From NCBI RefSeq assembly GCF_030408615.1, contig NZ_CP047187.1, forward strand, positions 1,488,001 through 1,552,000: DNA of 64,000 nucleotides, read 5' to 3'. Of the stretch, positions 8,651-18,805 are shown piece by piece. Source of the stretch: Corynebacterium bovis DSM 20582 = CIP 54.80. GTDB taxonomy: Bacteria; Actinomycetota; Actinomycetes; Mycobacteriales; Mycobacteriaceae. Position numbers and translations under genes: made by a program. The notes below the pieces were generated by a model, which saw nothing but the letters and a program-made list of their open reading frames with translations, did not search any database and was not told where the DNA came from. The first letter of the stretch is position 1. Each line of letters opens with the position of its first letter.

Positions 8651-8803
8651 GCTGAAGACATCGGGGCCGGGGACCCGAAAGTCCCAAAGTCCGGAATTAA
8701 GAGTTCCTGTCTTCCCGAAAGGAGGGTGCCCGCGTCCGCAGCCCGGCAGGGTGCACACGCCGCCCCCGCCCGGCCCTCCCCCGGTACTCCCCGACGCCGG
8801 CCA

Positions 8804-8814
8804 CCCCCCCCCCC
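8804..8814. repeat. C11 homopolymer tract
   Basis: Eleven consecutive C residues between der and the acyl-CoA synthetase gene, flanked by two GCCGGCC elements. It is intergenic, so length changes would not alter a reading frame. Confidence 0.8.
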
Positions 8815-8838
8815 GGCGCCGGCCGCCCCACCCGTCGC

Positions 8839-10560
8839 TCAGCGGCGCTTGCGCTTCTCCCGCACGCGCACCGCGACCCGCACCGGCGACCCGGCGAACC
8901 CGAAGGACTCGCGCAGCCGGCGCTCGAGGAACCGCCGGTAGCCGTGCTCGAGGAAGCCCGTGGTGAACAGGACGATCACCGGGGGCTTCGTCGACGCCTG
9001 CGTGGCGAAGAGCACCCGCGGCAGCCGGCCGCCGCGCATGGGCGGCGGGGTCTCCGCGATGACCGCGCGCAGCCAGTTGTTGAGCTGGCCGGTCGAGATC
9101 CGCTGGTCCCAGCTCTCCAGGGCCTCCAGCATCGCCGGTTCCAGGCGGTTGAGCGCCCGGCCCGTGCGGGCGGAGATGTTCACCCGCCGGGCCCACGGGA
9201 CGTGGGCGAGCTGGAGGTCGATCTCCCGCTCGAGGATGTCCCGGCGGTCCTCGTCGACGAGGTCCCACTTGTTGAAGGCGACGACGAGCGCCCGCCCGGA
9301 GTCGAGGATCATCCGGAGGACCCGCTGGTCCTGCTCGGCGATCGGTTCCGAGGCGTCGACGAGGAAGATGACGACCTCGGCGGCGTCGATGGCCGCGCGG
9401 GTCCGCAGCGAGGCGTAGAACTCGTGCCCGCGGGCGGTCTTCGTCTTCTTCCGGATGCCGGCGGTGTCGACGAAGCGCCACGTCTGCTCGTCGAGCTCGA
9501 CGATGGAGTCCACCGGGTCGACGGTCGTCCCGGCGACGTTGTCGACGACCGACCGCTCCTCACCGGCGATCTTGTTGAGCAGCGAGGACTTGCCGACGTT
9601 CGGGCGGCCGACGAGGGCCACGCGCCGCGGCCCGGTCACGACGGACGTCTGGCGCGGCTCGTCGGGGAAGGACCGGAGGACCTGGTCGAGGACGTCCGCC
9701 GCCCCGCGTCCGTGCTGCGCCGACACCGGGTAGGGGTCGCCGAGGCCGAGACCCCAGAACTCCGCGACGTCGCCGTACTGCGAGTCCGAGTCGAACTTGT
9801 TCGCCACGAGGATGACGGGGACCTCAGAGCGCTGGAGGCGCCGGGCGATGAGCTCGTCGGTCGTCGTGATGCCGACCTTGGTGTCCACGACGAACACGAT
9901 CGCGTCCGCGGTCGCCATGGCGGTCTCCGCCTGCCGGGCGATCGCGCCGTGGATGCCCCGGGCGTCGGGGTCCCACCCGCCGGTGTCCTGGACCCAGAAC
10001 CTCCGCCCCGACCACTCGCCGAGGTAGGAGATCCGGTCGCGGGTCACGCCGGGGAAGTCCTCGACGACGGCCTCGCGCCGGCCGAGGAAACGGTTGACGA
10101 GGGTGGACTTGCCGACGTTCGGCCGGCCCACGACCGCGAGGGTGCACAGGGCCTCCCGCTCGGCGGTCTCGTCGCCGAGCACCGCGAACGCCTCGTCGAC
10201 CTCGTCCCACGACAGCTCGTCGAGCAGGTCGGGGTCCCCGTCCGCATCCCCGTCGGTGTCGCCGGCACGGTCACCGGCGGGGTCACCGTGGGGGGCGACG
10301 CCGCGACCGCCGCGGCCGTCACCGGCACCGTCGGCGTGGCGGTCGCCGGGGGTGTCGACGCGGGGGCCGCCGTCGGGGTCACCGTCCGCACCGTCCTCCG
10401 CGTCGCCGTAGTCGGCGGCGCCGAAGTCGCTCTCGTCGAGAACCTCGCCGTCGAGCGCCCGGAAGAGGAGCTGCTCCGGGCTCGTGACGTCCTCCATCCC
10501 CTCGGGCATGCCGTCGTTGCGGCCCCGTCCGTCGCCGTGCCGTCCGTTGGTGCGGCTCAT
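8839..10560 (-). CDS. der: ribosome-biogenesis GTPase Der (EngA)
   Basis: 573-residue tandem GTPase that binds the 50S subunit during assembly. The first G domain starts at GRPNVGKST (145-153) and the second at GRPNVGKSS (about 320). Both NKxD motifs are present (ANKFDSD and FNKWDLV). A KH-like domain ends in a basic tail (REKRKRR). The first ~140 residues are an acidic, Gly/Asp-rich extension with repeated DGD/GDP units. Such extensions are known in corynebacterial Der, but this one is clearly low complexity. The ATG overlaps the cmk stop (ATGA), and AGGAGAGGGG lies upstream, so der is translationally coupled to cmk. Confidence 0.95.
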   Translation of the reverse strand: MSRTNGRHGDGRGRNDGMPEGMEDVTSPEQLLFRALDGEVLDESDFGAADYGDAEDGADGDPDGGPRVDTPGDRHADGAGDGRGGRGVAPHGDPAGDRAGDTDGDADGDPDLLDELSWDEVDEAFAVLGDETAEREALCTLAVVGRPNVGKSTLVNRFLGRREAVVEDFPGVTRDRISYLGEWSGRRFWVQDTGGWDPDARGIHGAIARQAETAMATADAIVFVVDTKVGITTTDELIARRLQRSEVPVILVANKFDSDSQYGDVAEFWGLGLGDPYPVSAQHGRGAADVLDQVLRSFPDEPRQTSVVTGPRRVALVGRPNVGKSSLLNKIAGEERSVVDNVAGTTVDPVDSIVELDEQTWRFVDTAGIRKKTKTARGHEFYASLRTRAAIDAAEVVIFLVDASEPIAEQDQRVLRMILDSGRALVVAFNKWDLVDEDRRDILEREIDLQLAHVPWARRVNISARTGRALNRLEPAMLEALESWDQRISTGQLNNWLRAVIAETPPPMRGGRLPRVLFATQASTKPPVIVLFTTGFLEHGYRRFLERRLRESFGFAGSPVRVAVRVREKRKRR

Positions 10561-11384
10561 CGCGAACCCCTCTCCTGCTGTGCGGTGACGTCACCGCTGG
10601 TGAACCGCGCCGGTGTGGACGCGGAGTCGGCGGCGAGCCCGGCGATCCGGGCCACCACCTGGTCGACGGTCAGGTCGCCGGTGTCGAGGACGACGGCGTC
10701 CGCGGCGGGACGCAGGGGCGAGACCGCCCGTGACGAGTCCGCCGCGTCGCGGCGTTCCACGTCCGCCAGCACGGCCGCGTAGTCGACCTCACGCCCCGCC
10801 TGCCGGTCCTGGTCGTACCGCCGCCGCGCGCGGATCTCCGCGCTGGCGGTCATGAACACCTTGCACGTCGCCTCCGGGAGGACTGCCGTGCCGATGTCCC
10901 GCCCCTCGACGACGCACCGGCCGGCGGACAACGCCAGCGAGCGCTGCAGCGCCACGAGGTTCGCCCGCACCGCCGGGTGGGCGGCGACGGCCGAGACGTG
11001 CGCCGTGACCCCGGGGCCCCGGATCTCACCGGAGATGTCCTCCCCGTCGAGGAGCACCGCCGTCGACCGGGGGTCCTCGTTGACGACGAGCGGCAGGTCG
11101 GCGGTCGCCCGGGCCACCGCGTCACCGTCGGCGGGGTCGATCCCCTGCCGCAGCACGTGGAGCGTCGCCACCCGGTACATCGCACCAGTGTCGAGGTACC
11201 GGGCGCCGGCGGCCTCCGCGACCCGGCGGCACACCGTGGACTTCCCGGTGCCGGACGGGCCGTCGACGGCGATGACGAGGCCCCCGCCGGCGACGTTGTC
11301 GAGCGTCGCGAGGGCGGCCACCGCCCCGTCGCCGGTGCGCTGGTCGCCGCTTCCCTGGTCGCCGGGCTGTGCCGTTGCCGTCAT
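10557..11384 (-). CDS. cmk: cytidylate kinase
   Basis: 275-residue (d)CMP kinase (ATP + (d)CMP to (d)CDP), the first phosphorylation step of the cytidine nucleotide salvage and synthesis route. The P-loop is GPSGTGKST (42-50), followed by the substrate motif [10 protein letters not shown] and the lid region [10 protein letters not shown]. The start at 11384 is chosen for its strong GGAGGGAAC ribosome site. An in-frame GTG at 11450 overlaps the rluB stop by four bases and would add 22 residues; coupling from it cannot be excluded. The conserved order rluB-cmk-der supports the call. Confidence 0.95.
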   Translation of the reverse strand: MTATAQPGDQGSGDQRTGDGAVAALATLDNVAGGGLVIAVDGPSGTGKSTVCRRVAEAAGARYLDTGAMYRVATLHVLRQGIDPADGDAVARATADLPLVVNEDPRSTAVLLDGEDISGEIRGPGVTAHVSAVAAHPAVRANLVALQRSLALSAGRCVVEGRDIGTAVLPEATCKVFMTASAEIRARRRYDQDRQAGREVDYAAVLADVERRDAADSSRAVSPLRPAADAVVLDTGDLTVDQVVARIAGLAADSASTPARFTSGDVTAQQERGSR

Positions 11385-11446
11385 GTCCGTTCCCTCCGGG
11401 TGCGTCGGGGTCTCCTGGTCGTTCCGTGTCGCGTCGGGCGTCCGGG

Positions 11447-12442
11447 TCACAGGCCCACCGCCTTGTGGAGGCTCTCCAGCTCGGAGCGGTTGAGGGCCCG
11501 CACGGTCCCGGGCTTCTGCTCGCCCAGCTGCACGGTGTGGATCTTCGTCCGCACGAGGGCCTGGACCGGGAACCCGGCCTCCTTGAGCATCCGGCGGACG
11601 ATGTGCTTCCGCCCCTCGTGGAGCTCGACCTTGACGAGGGACTTGCCCTGCCAGACGTCGACGATCTGCACGTAGTCCGCCTTGGCGACCCCGTCCTCGA
11701 GCTGGACGCCCTTCTTGAGGTGGGTGATGAAGTCCCGGTCGACCTCCCCGAGCACCGTCGCGAGGTAGGTCTTCGAGATCTCGTAGCTCGGGTGCATGAG
11801 CCGGTTGGCGAGCTCACCGTCGTTCGTCAGCAGGAGCAGCCCCTCCGTCGCGGCGTCGAGGCGACCGACGTGGAAGAGCCGCTGGCCGGCGTCGACCCGC
11901 TCCCCGATGAGGTCACCGAGGCACGGCCGGCCCATGTCGTCGTGCATCGTGGAGTGCACCCCACGGGGCTTGTTGAGGACGAAGTAGACCATGTCCTCGT
12001 TGACCTGGACGCGGGTGCCGTCCACCCGGACGATGTCCCGCTCGGGGTCGATGCGCAGCCCCTGCTGGTCCACGACCGACCCGTTGACCTCGACGCGGCC
12101 GGCGTCGATGAGCCGTTCGCACATGCGGCGCGACCCGACCCCGGCGGCGGCGAGGACCTTCTGGAGCCGCACCCCGTCGCCGGGGGTCGACCCCCGGCCG
12201 GCCCCGGAGACGTGCTGCTTCTTCGCGGGTTTCGCCTTCGAGATGTAGACCTGTGACGGGGTCCGGGACTGCGCGGGGTCCGCCTGCTGGACCTCCGGCC
12301 CCGGCTCCCGGTCGGGGCGGCCCTGGCGGGGCTGCTGCGTGCCGTGCCCGTGACCGGACCGGTGGGGCGGGCGGGTGGTCCGGCCGGGGCCGTGTGTCCT
12401 CTGGGTGTCCGGTGTGCCGTCGCGGCGAGCGGGATCGTTCAC
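11447..12442 (-). CDS. rluB: 23S rRNA pseudouridine synthase RluB-type
   Basis: 331-residue pseudouridine synthase of the RsuA/RluB/E/F family. About 90 basic, Pro/Gln/His-rich residues precede an S4 RNA-binding domain (91-135). The catalytic Asp196 lies in GRLDAATEGLLLLT. The conserved HEGRKHIVRRM motif is near the C-terminus. Expected site: a uridine in the 23S peptidyl-transferase region, as for RluB. The GTG start at 12442 follows GAGGAAGAG. The N-terminal extension is longer than in E. coli RluB and probably disordered. It is followed by cmk with a small gap or overlap, depending on the cmk start. Confidence 0.93.
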   Translation of the reverse strand: MNDPARRDGTPDTQRTHGPGRTTRPPHRSGHGHGTQQPRQGRPDREPGPEVQQADPAQSRTPSQVYISKAKPAKKQHVSGAGRGSTPGDGVRLQKVLAAAGVGSRRMCERLIDAGRVEVNGSVVDQQGLRIDPERDIVRVDGTRVQVNEDMVYFVLNKPRGVHSTMHDDMGRPCLGDLIGERVDAGQRLFHVGRLDAATEGLLLLTNDGELANRLMHPSYEISKTYLATVLGEVDRDFITHLKKGVQLEDGVAKADYVQIVDVWQGKSLVKVELHEGRKHIVRRMLKEAGFPVQALVRTKIHTVQLGEQKPGTVRALNRSELESLHKAVGL

Positions 12443-12577
12443 TGTGGTCTCTTCCTCACGTCTGTGTGCGGGTGACCGCACATGCCCGGCCGGTGTGCCG
12501 GGCCGTTCCCCGGAAGTCTAACCCACGACGTCCGGGACCTCCCGCTCGGACGTGCCCGGCGTCGGACCCGCCCCGGC

Positions 12578-13312
12578 TCACCCCTCCATCTCCCCGTCGA
12601 GGGCGTCGATGGCGTCCATCCCGGGCAGCAGCGGCGCGAGGTTCGGCAGCGCCTCCAGCGACTCGATGCCCAGCTGCTCGAGGAACAGGTCGGTCGTCGC
12701 GTACAGGTGGGCACCGCCCGTCTCCCCGGTCACCCCGACCTCGGCGATGAGCCCGCGGAGGGTGAGCGTCCGCATGACGCCGTCGCAGTTCACGCCCCGC
12801 ACGGCGGCGACCTGGGAGCGGGTCACCGGCTGCTTGTAGGCGACGACGGCCAGCGTCTCCAGGGCCGCGCGGGACAACCGCTGCTGGGTGCCGTCGAGGA
12901 CCTTCGCCTCGACGACCGGGGAGTTGTCCCGGCGGGTGTGCAACCTCCACAGCCCGTCGCGTTCACGCAGCTCGAAGCCCATCCCCCGGTCCGAGAACTC
13001 CCGGGCGATCTCCCGCAGGACGGCCTCGACCTCGCCGGCGTCGGCGTCGAGAACCCGGGCGAGATCCCCCGGTGCGACCGGTTCATCCGAGACGAGCAGC
13101 AGTGACTCCACCCTGCTCCGCAGCACGCTCACCGGTTCCACGGCCCGACCACCGTCCCTTCCTGTCGTCCCTGTTGACCCTGTCGTCCCTGTTGACCCTG
13201 TTGGCTCCGTCGGCTCTGTCGTCCCTGTCGGCACTGTCGGCACTGTCGGCCCTGTCCCCGCACCGTGCCCGGCGGGCTTTCCCCCGGCCCCGGCTCCCGT
13301 CACCACGGTCAC
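12578..13312 (-). CDS. scpB: segregation and condensation protein ScpB
   Basis: About 244 residues if translation starts at the GTG that overlaps the scpA stop (GTGA at 13309-13312). The conserved part, two winged-helix domains, starts near residue 65 (SVLRSRVESLLLVSDEPV) and includes the typical ALETLAVVAYKQPVTRSQV segment. ScpB dimers bind ScpA and SMC to form the condensin complex that organises the origin region. The first ~60 residues are Gly/Thr/Pro-rich and encoded by 9-bp tandem repeats (13158-13258). Initiation after the repeat, near 13130, is an alternative. The order parA-scpA-scpB is conserved in Corynebacterium. Confidence 0.92.
   Translation of the reverse strand: MTVVTGAGAGGKPAGHGAGTGPTVPTVPTGTTEPTEPTGSTGTTGSTGTTGRDGGRAVEPVSVLRSRVESLLLVSDEPVAPGDLARVLDADAGEVEAVLREIAREFSDRGMGFELRERDGLWRLHTRRDNSPVVEAKVLDGTQQRLSRAALETLAVVAYKQPVTRSQVAAVRGVNCDGVMRTLTLRGLIAEVGVTGETGGAHLYATTDLFLEQLGIESLEALPNLAPLLPGMDAIDALDGEMEG
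13158..13258. repeat. 9-bp imperfect tandem repeats at the start of scpB
   Basis: On the plus strand the units are variants of TGTCGTCCC / TGTTGACCC / TGTCGGCAC repeated about eleven times. On the minus strand they read in frame as Gly-Thr-Thr, Gly-Ser-Thr and Pro-Thr-Val/Glu triplets in the N-terminus of ScpB, or lie in a 5' untranslated spacer if ScpB starts later. Confidence 0.85.
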
Positions 13313-14151
13313 TCCCAGTTGCTGGCGGCGACCACGGCGGGGTCGACCTCCAGCCCGGTCCAGGCGACGGCCATCTCCCCGAGCGGCACCGGCTGGTCGA
13401 TGCCGATCGCCCGGGCCTTGTACAGCTCCAGCAGCGCGAGGAACCGGCCGACGACCGTCATGGACAGCTCGCAGTCCGCGATGAGGTTGGCGAAGCTCAC
13501 CCACTGGTTCGCCCCGGCGACCCGCAGCGTGGCGAGGATGTGGCCGGCCTGCTCGGGGACGGAGACCGCCGGGGTGTGCACGTGCCCGGTCTCCACCTCC
13601 GTCGGCCGCGGCCGGAACACCGCCGCCGCGAGTTCCGCGAAACTCTCGGGCGTGTGCCCGAGCCGGACCGGCGGCAGGAGGTCCGCGAACTCCGGGTCCA
13701 TCGACAGCGACACCGGGTAGCTGCGGTCCGCACCCTTCTGCCACTCGGCGAAGAGGTCCGCGACGGACTTGTACGCCCGGTACTGGAGCAGCCGGGCGAA
13801 GAGCAGGTCCCGCGACTCGAGCAACGCGAGGTCCTCCTCGCTCTCGACCTCGCCCCGGGGGACGAGGCGCGCGGCCTTGAGGTCGAGGAGGGTCGACGCC
13901 ACGACGAGGAACTCCGTGACCTCGTCGAGGTCGTCGACGCTGCCGGTGAGGCTGCGGGTGTAGGCGATGAACTCGTCGGTCACCGTCGCGAGGGCGACCT
14001 CGGTGACGTCCATCTTCCGGGAGTTGATGAGCTGGAGGAGCAGGTCGAAAGGGCCGTCGAAGTTCGCGAGCGCCACCCGGAACCCGGTGATCTCCGGCTG
14101 CACCACCTCCCCGGGGGCCTCGACGGGCCCGGGACCTGCCCCGTCGGTCAT
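13309..14151 (-). CDS. scpA: segregation and condensation protein ScpA (kleisin)
   Basis: 280-residue kleisin. The N-terminal SMC-neck-binding segment (FRVALANFDGPFDLLLQLI) and the C-terminal winged helix are recognisable, with the ScpB-binding stretch between them. It bridges the SMC heads together with ScpB for chromosome compaction and segregation. The ATG at 14151 overlaps the parA stop (ATGA) and its own stop overlaps the scpB start, so parA-scpA-scpB are translationally coupled. Length is normal for actinobacterial ScpA. Confidence 0.95.
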   Translation of the reverse strand: MTDGAGPGPVEAPGEVVQPEITGFRVALANFDGPFDLLLQLINSRKMDVTEVALATVTDEFIAYTRSLTGSVDDLDEVTEFLVVASTLLDLKAARLVPRGEVESEEDLALLESRDLLFARLLQYRAYKSVADLFAEWQKGADRSYPVSLSMDPEFADLLPPVRLGHTPESFAELAAAVFRPRPTEVETGHVHTPAVSVPEQAGHILATLRVAGANQWVSFANLIADCELSMTVVGRFLALLELYKARAIGIDQPVPLGEMAVAWTGLEVDPAVVAASNWE

Positions 14152-15077
14152 GACCGCTCGACGACCTCCGCCGCGAGCGCCCGGTACTGGTCCGCCCCCT
14201 GGGACGACGGCGCCCACGTCGTGATGGGCTCGCCGGCGACGGACGTCTCGGGGAAGCGGACGGTCCGGGTGATCACCGAGTCGAAGACCTTGTCCCCGAA
14301 GACCTCCACCACCCGGTCCATGACCTCCCGGGCGTGCGTCGTCCGGCGGTCGAACATCGTCACGAGGATCCCCATGACCTCGAGCCGGAAGTTCAGCCGG
14401 TCCCGCACCTTCTCCACCGTGTCCGTGAGCAGGGCGAGGCCCCGGAGCGAGAAGTACTCGCACTCCATCGGGATGATGACGCCGTCGGCGCAGCTCAGGG
14501 CGTTGACGGTGAGGAGGCCGAGGGACGGCTGACAGTCCACGATGATGTAGTCGTAGTCCTTCATCACCGGGCGGAGCGCCCGGGCGAGGGTCTGCTCCCG
14601 GCCGACCTCGTTGACGAGCTGGATCTCCGCCGCGGACAGGTCGATGTTCGCGGGGACGACGTCGAGCCCCTCGACGACCGTGCCGTGGATCGCGTCGAGC
14701 ACCGACGTCGACGGGTCGATGAGGAGGTTGTAGACCGTGACGTCCAGCTCCTCGTGCGGGATGCCGAGCCCGGCGGACAGCGCCCCCTGCGGGTCGAGGT
14801 CGACGAGGAGGACGCGGCGGCCGTACTGGGCCAGCGCCGCGCCCATGTTGATGGTCGACGTCGTCTTCCCGACGCCGCCCTTCTGGTTGCACATCGCGAT
14901 GATCGTGGCCGGGCCATGCTGGTCCAGGGGCTCCGGTACCGGGATGTCCCGCACCGGACGGCCCGTGAGCCCGACGGCCGGACGGTCGAACAGGCCGTCC
15001 CGGGACGTGGACCGGGCACCGTCCCCGCCCGCGCCGCGGTCAGAGGATCCGGCTTCCGACGGCATGTGCTCAGGCAC
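14148..15077 (-). CDS. parA: ParA-family ATPase
   Basis: 309-residue deviant-Walker ATPase. CNQKGGVGKTT (63-73) carries the signature lysine of the ParA/MinD class; DLDPQGALSAG and the IVDCQPSLG motif follow. A partner parB gene is not adjacent. This is the second ParA-like protein (Soj/PldP type) commonly found next to scpAB in corynebacteria, rather than the parAB locus at the origin. In C. glutamicum the PldP protein is linked to cell-division placement. The GTG start at 15077 has GGAAGGGG seven bases upstream. The N-terminal ~50 residues are variable. Confidence 0.93.
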   Translation of the reverse strand: MPEHMPSEAGSSDRGAGGDGARSTSRDGLFDRPAVGLTGRPVRDIPVPEPLDQHGPATIIAMCNQKGGVGKTTSTINMGAALAQYGRRVLLVDLDPQGALSAGLGIPHEELDVTVYNLLIDPSTSVLDAIHGTVVEGLDVVPANIDLSAAEIQLVNEVGREQTLARALRPVMKDYDYIIVDCQPSLGLLTVNALSCADGVIIPMECEYFSLRGLALLTDTVEKVRDRLNFRLEVMGILVTMFDRRTTHAREVMDRVVEVFGDKVFDSVITRTVRFPETSVAGEPITTWAPSSQGADQYRALAAEVVERS

Positions 15078-15125
15078 GGTCAAGCCCCTTCCCTGGACAG
15101 GTCGACACACTGAATGACAGGGTTC

Positions 15126-15131
15126 AGATTA
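15126..15131 (-). promoter_or_regulatory. possible extended -10 promoter of parA
   Basis: TAATCT preceded by TGA (an extended -10, TGnTAATCT) lies about 50 bases upstream of the parA GTG in the 91-base gap after xerD. A -35 is not evident. Confidence 0.4.
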
Positions 15132-15168
15132 TCACGCCACCGGCGCCCGCCGGCCCGACCAGCCGGAC

Positions 15169-16107
15169 TCACTGCCGCGGATGCGCCTGCGCCCACACCT
15201 CGCGCAGATGGTCGGCCGTGACCCGGGTGTAGATCTGCGTCGTCGACACGCTCGCGTGGCCCAGCAGCTCCTGGACGACGCGCACGTCGGCACCGCCGTG
15301 GAGCAGGTGCGTCGCGAAACTGTGCCGGAGGCTGTGCGGCGAGACCCCCTCGAGCCCCGCCCGGCCGGCCGCGTCCGCGACCACCTTGAACCCGGACTGC
15401 CGGCCCATCCGCCGCCCCCGGCGGTTGAGGAACAGGGCCGGCGACCCGGCGGTGTTGAGCGCCTCCCGTCCGCGGTGCACGTAGGCGTCGAGCGCCTCGA
15501 GGGCCGGGCGGCCCACCGGGACGACGCGCTCCCGTCCCCCCTTGCCCCGGACGATGACCATCGCCCCGCCGTCGCGCTCGTCACGGTCGATGTCGTCGAT
15601 GTCAAGCCCGAGGACTTCACTCACGCGCGCCCCGGTTGAGTACAGCATCTCCACCAGCGCCCGGTCTCGCAGCTCCAGCGGCCCGGCCGCCGGACCCGCC
15701 GGACACGCCTCGATGAGCGCGGTGACGTCGTCGACCGACAGGGCCTTCGGCAGGGACGCCGGCTGGCGGGGAACCGGCACGTCCGCGGCGACGTCGCCGT
15801 CGAGAATCCCCTCCGCGGCACCGAAGCGGTGCACCCCGCGGACCGTCGTGATGATCCGAGCCGCCGACCGCTGCGCCAACCCCTGCCCGGTCCGCAGGTC
15901 GACAACGAACCGCTCCAGGTCCCCCGTCCCGACCGCGGTGACGGACAGGTCCTGCGCCCGGAGCCACTCCCGGTAGCGTCCGAGGTCCCGCGCGTAGTTG
16001 TCGAGGGTGTTGCGGCTGAGGCTCCGCTCGACCCTCAGGTGCCGCATCCACCGGTGGATGAGGCGGTCGAGGACCGGGTCCCCCTCGCCGTCGGTCTCAC
16101 CGGACAT
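15169..16107 (-). CDS. xerD: site-specific tyrosine recombinase XerD
   Basis: 312-residue tyrosine recombinase with the complete catalytic set: Arg161 (GARVSE), Lys189 (RGKGGRE), His258 and Arg261 (HSLRH), His284 (LGHASV) and nucleophile Tyr293 (QIYTRV). An N-terminal SAM-like core-binding domain covers about 10-100. With XerC it resolves chromosome dimers at dif near the terminus. Position next to parA/scpAB is the usual one for chromosomal XerD in actinobacteria, so this is not a phage or integron integrase. The start overlaps the end of the NUDIX gene by 11 bases. Confidence 0.95.
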   Translation of the reverse strand: MSGETDGEGDPVLDRLIHRWMRHLRVERSLSRNTLDNYARDLGRYREWLRAQDLSVTAVGTGDLERFVVDLRTGQGLAQRSAARIITTVRGVHRFGAAEGILDGDVAADVPVPRQPASLPKALSVDDVTALIEACPAGPAAGPLELRDRALVEMLYSTGARVSEVLGLDIDDIDRDERDGGAMVIVRGKGGRERVVPVGRPALEALDAYVHRGREALNTAGSPALFLNRRGRRMGRQSGFKVVADAAGRAGLEGVSPHSLRHSFATHLLHGGADVRVVQELLGHASVSTTQIYTRVTADHLREVWAQAHPRQ

Positions 16108-16798
16108 GCTTCATGTCCCGCCCGGGCACGGACCCGCGGCGCTCGGCGAGGCCGGACCGGTACTCCATCGGGTCGTCGACCGACCGGCGGGTCCCGGCGT
16201 GCAGGTGCAGCACTGCCGCGACGGCCACGGAGTTCACGATCCGCCCGTCCTGCACCATCGCCACCGCCTCCGGGACCGGGACCCACGCCAGCTCCAGGTC
16301 CGCCTCCTCGTCCTCGCCCGCCGGGACCTCGCCGTCGACGAGGTCCTCCGCGAGGTAGATCCGGCACGTCTCCTCCCCGACCCCCGGCGAGGTCACGATG
16401 TCCCCCAGCAGGTGCCACGTCCCCGCCCGGAGACCGGTCTCCTCCTGCAGTTCACGCCGGGCGGCGTCGAGCGGGGCCTCCCCGGCGACGTCGAGCAGCC
16501 CGGCGGGGACCTCCCACAGCCTCCGGTGCACGCCGTGCCGGTACTGGCGGATGAGGAGGACCTCGCCGTCCCGCACGGCGGCGACGGCGACGGCGCTGAA
16601 GTGCTCGACGATCTCGCGGTCCGCCCGGCCGGTGGGCGTCGCGATCGTGTCCCGGCGGACGGCGATGATGGGGGCGTCGAGGAGCAGCTCGGAGGCGAGG
16701 ACCCGGTAGTCGTGACCCGCGCCGTCCCCCGCGTCGCGGCCGGGGCCGTCCCCCCGGTCCCGGTCGCCGGCGTCCGTGGACTGTGTCGTTGCGCTCAT
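16097..16798 (-). CDS. NUDIX hydrolase, probable ADP-ribose pyrophosphatase
   Basis: 233-residue NUDIX enzyme. The full 23-residue NUDIX box runs from Gly100 to Leu123 (G-x5-E-x7-RELQEETGL). Upstream residues RQYRHGVHRRLWEVPAG match the ADP-ribose/NDP-sugar pyrophosphatase subfamily, which hydrolyses ADP-ribose to AMP and ribose-5-phosphate with Mg2+. About 30 N-terminal residues are Asp/Gly/Arg-rich and probably disordered. It is first gene of the run down to scpB and has a leaderless-type -10 box right before the ATG. The same gene sits between pyrG and xerD in other corynebacteria. Confidence 0.92.
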   Translation of the reverse strand: MSATTQSTDAGDRDRGDGPGRDAGDGAGHDYRVLASELLLDAPIIAVRRDTIATPTGRADREIVEHFSAVAVAAVRDGEVLLIRQYRHGVHRRLWEVPAGLLDVAGEAPLDAARRELQEETGLRAGTWHLLGDIVTSPGVGEETCRIYLAEDLVDGEVPAGEDEEADLELAWVPVPEAVAMVQDGRIVNSVAVAAVLHLHAGTRRSVDDPMEYRSGLAERRGSVPGRDMKHVR

Positions 16799-16805
16799 GC
16801 GCGCC

Positions 16806-16811
16806 AGTCTA
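16806..16811 (-). promoter_or_regulatory. leaderless-type -10 box of the NUDIX gene
   Basis: TAGACT ends 7 bases before the ATG at 16798 with no Shine-Dalgarno sequence. The hairpin of the preceding pyrG terminator abuts it directly, so the -35 region would lie inside that hairpin. Confidence 0.55.
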
Positions 16812-16849
16812 GCGGCGTGCCCGCGGCCGGACGTCCGGCCGCACGCCGC
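16812..16849 (-). terminator. large hairpin downstream of pyrG
   Basis: A perfect 20-bp palindrome (16823-16842) is flanked by a second 7-bp complementary pair (GCGGCGT / ACGCCGC) with a four-base bulge. It lies between the pyrG stop and the NUDIX promoter. There is no U-tract, but the stem is by far the strongest in this part of the window. Confidence 0.65.
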
Positions 16850-16922
16850 GCCCGACGCCGGGCCGCACGCAACAGGTGCCCGACGCCGCCCGACCCCGGC
16901 GGTCGGCGCCGCCGGGCACCGC

Positions 16923-18695
<1,773 letters not shown>

Positions 18696-18707
18696 CTACG
18701 GGATTTC

Positions 18708-18713
18708 AGCCTA
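18708..18713 (-). promoter_or_regulatory. probable -10 box of pyrG
   Basis: TAGGCT on the minus strand, about 100 bases upstream of the TTG start and 12 bases before the alternative GTG. Its position does not by itself settle which start is used. Confidence 0.4.
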
Positions 18714-18805
18714 ACACACGCCGGCGACGCGTCCCGCCCGACCGCTCACCCGCCCGGCACCGGCCCCACCCGCAGGTCGCCCCCGGCCGGCGTCGCCCCG
18801 GAGGG

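Noticed and set aside
11385..11450. GTG at 11450 as the cmk start
   Set aside because: It would couple to rluB, but the downstream ATG has a much better ribosome site and the extra residues are not family-like. Kept as an alternative only.
15169..16107. Tyrosine recombinase as a sign of an integrated mobile element
   Set aside because: Context (parA, scpA, scpB, NUDIX) and full catalytic set are those of chromosomal XerD. There are no flanking att-like repeats and no cargo genes.
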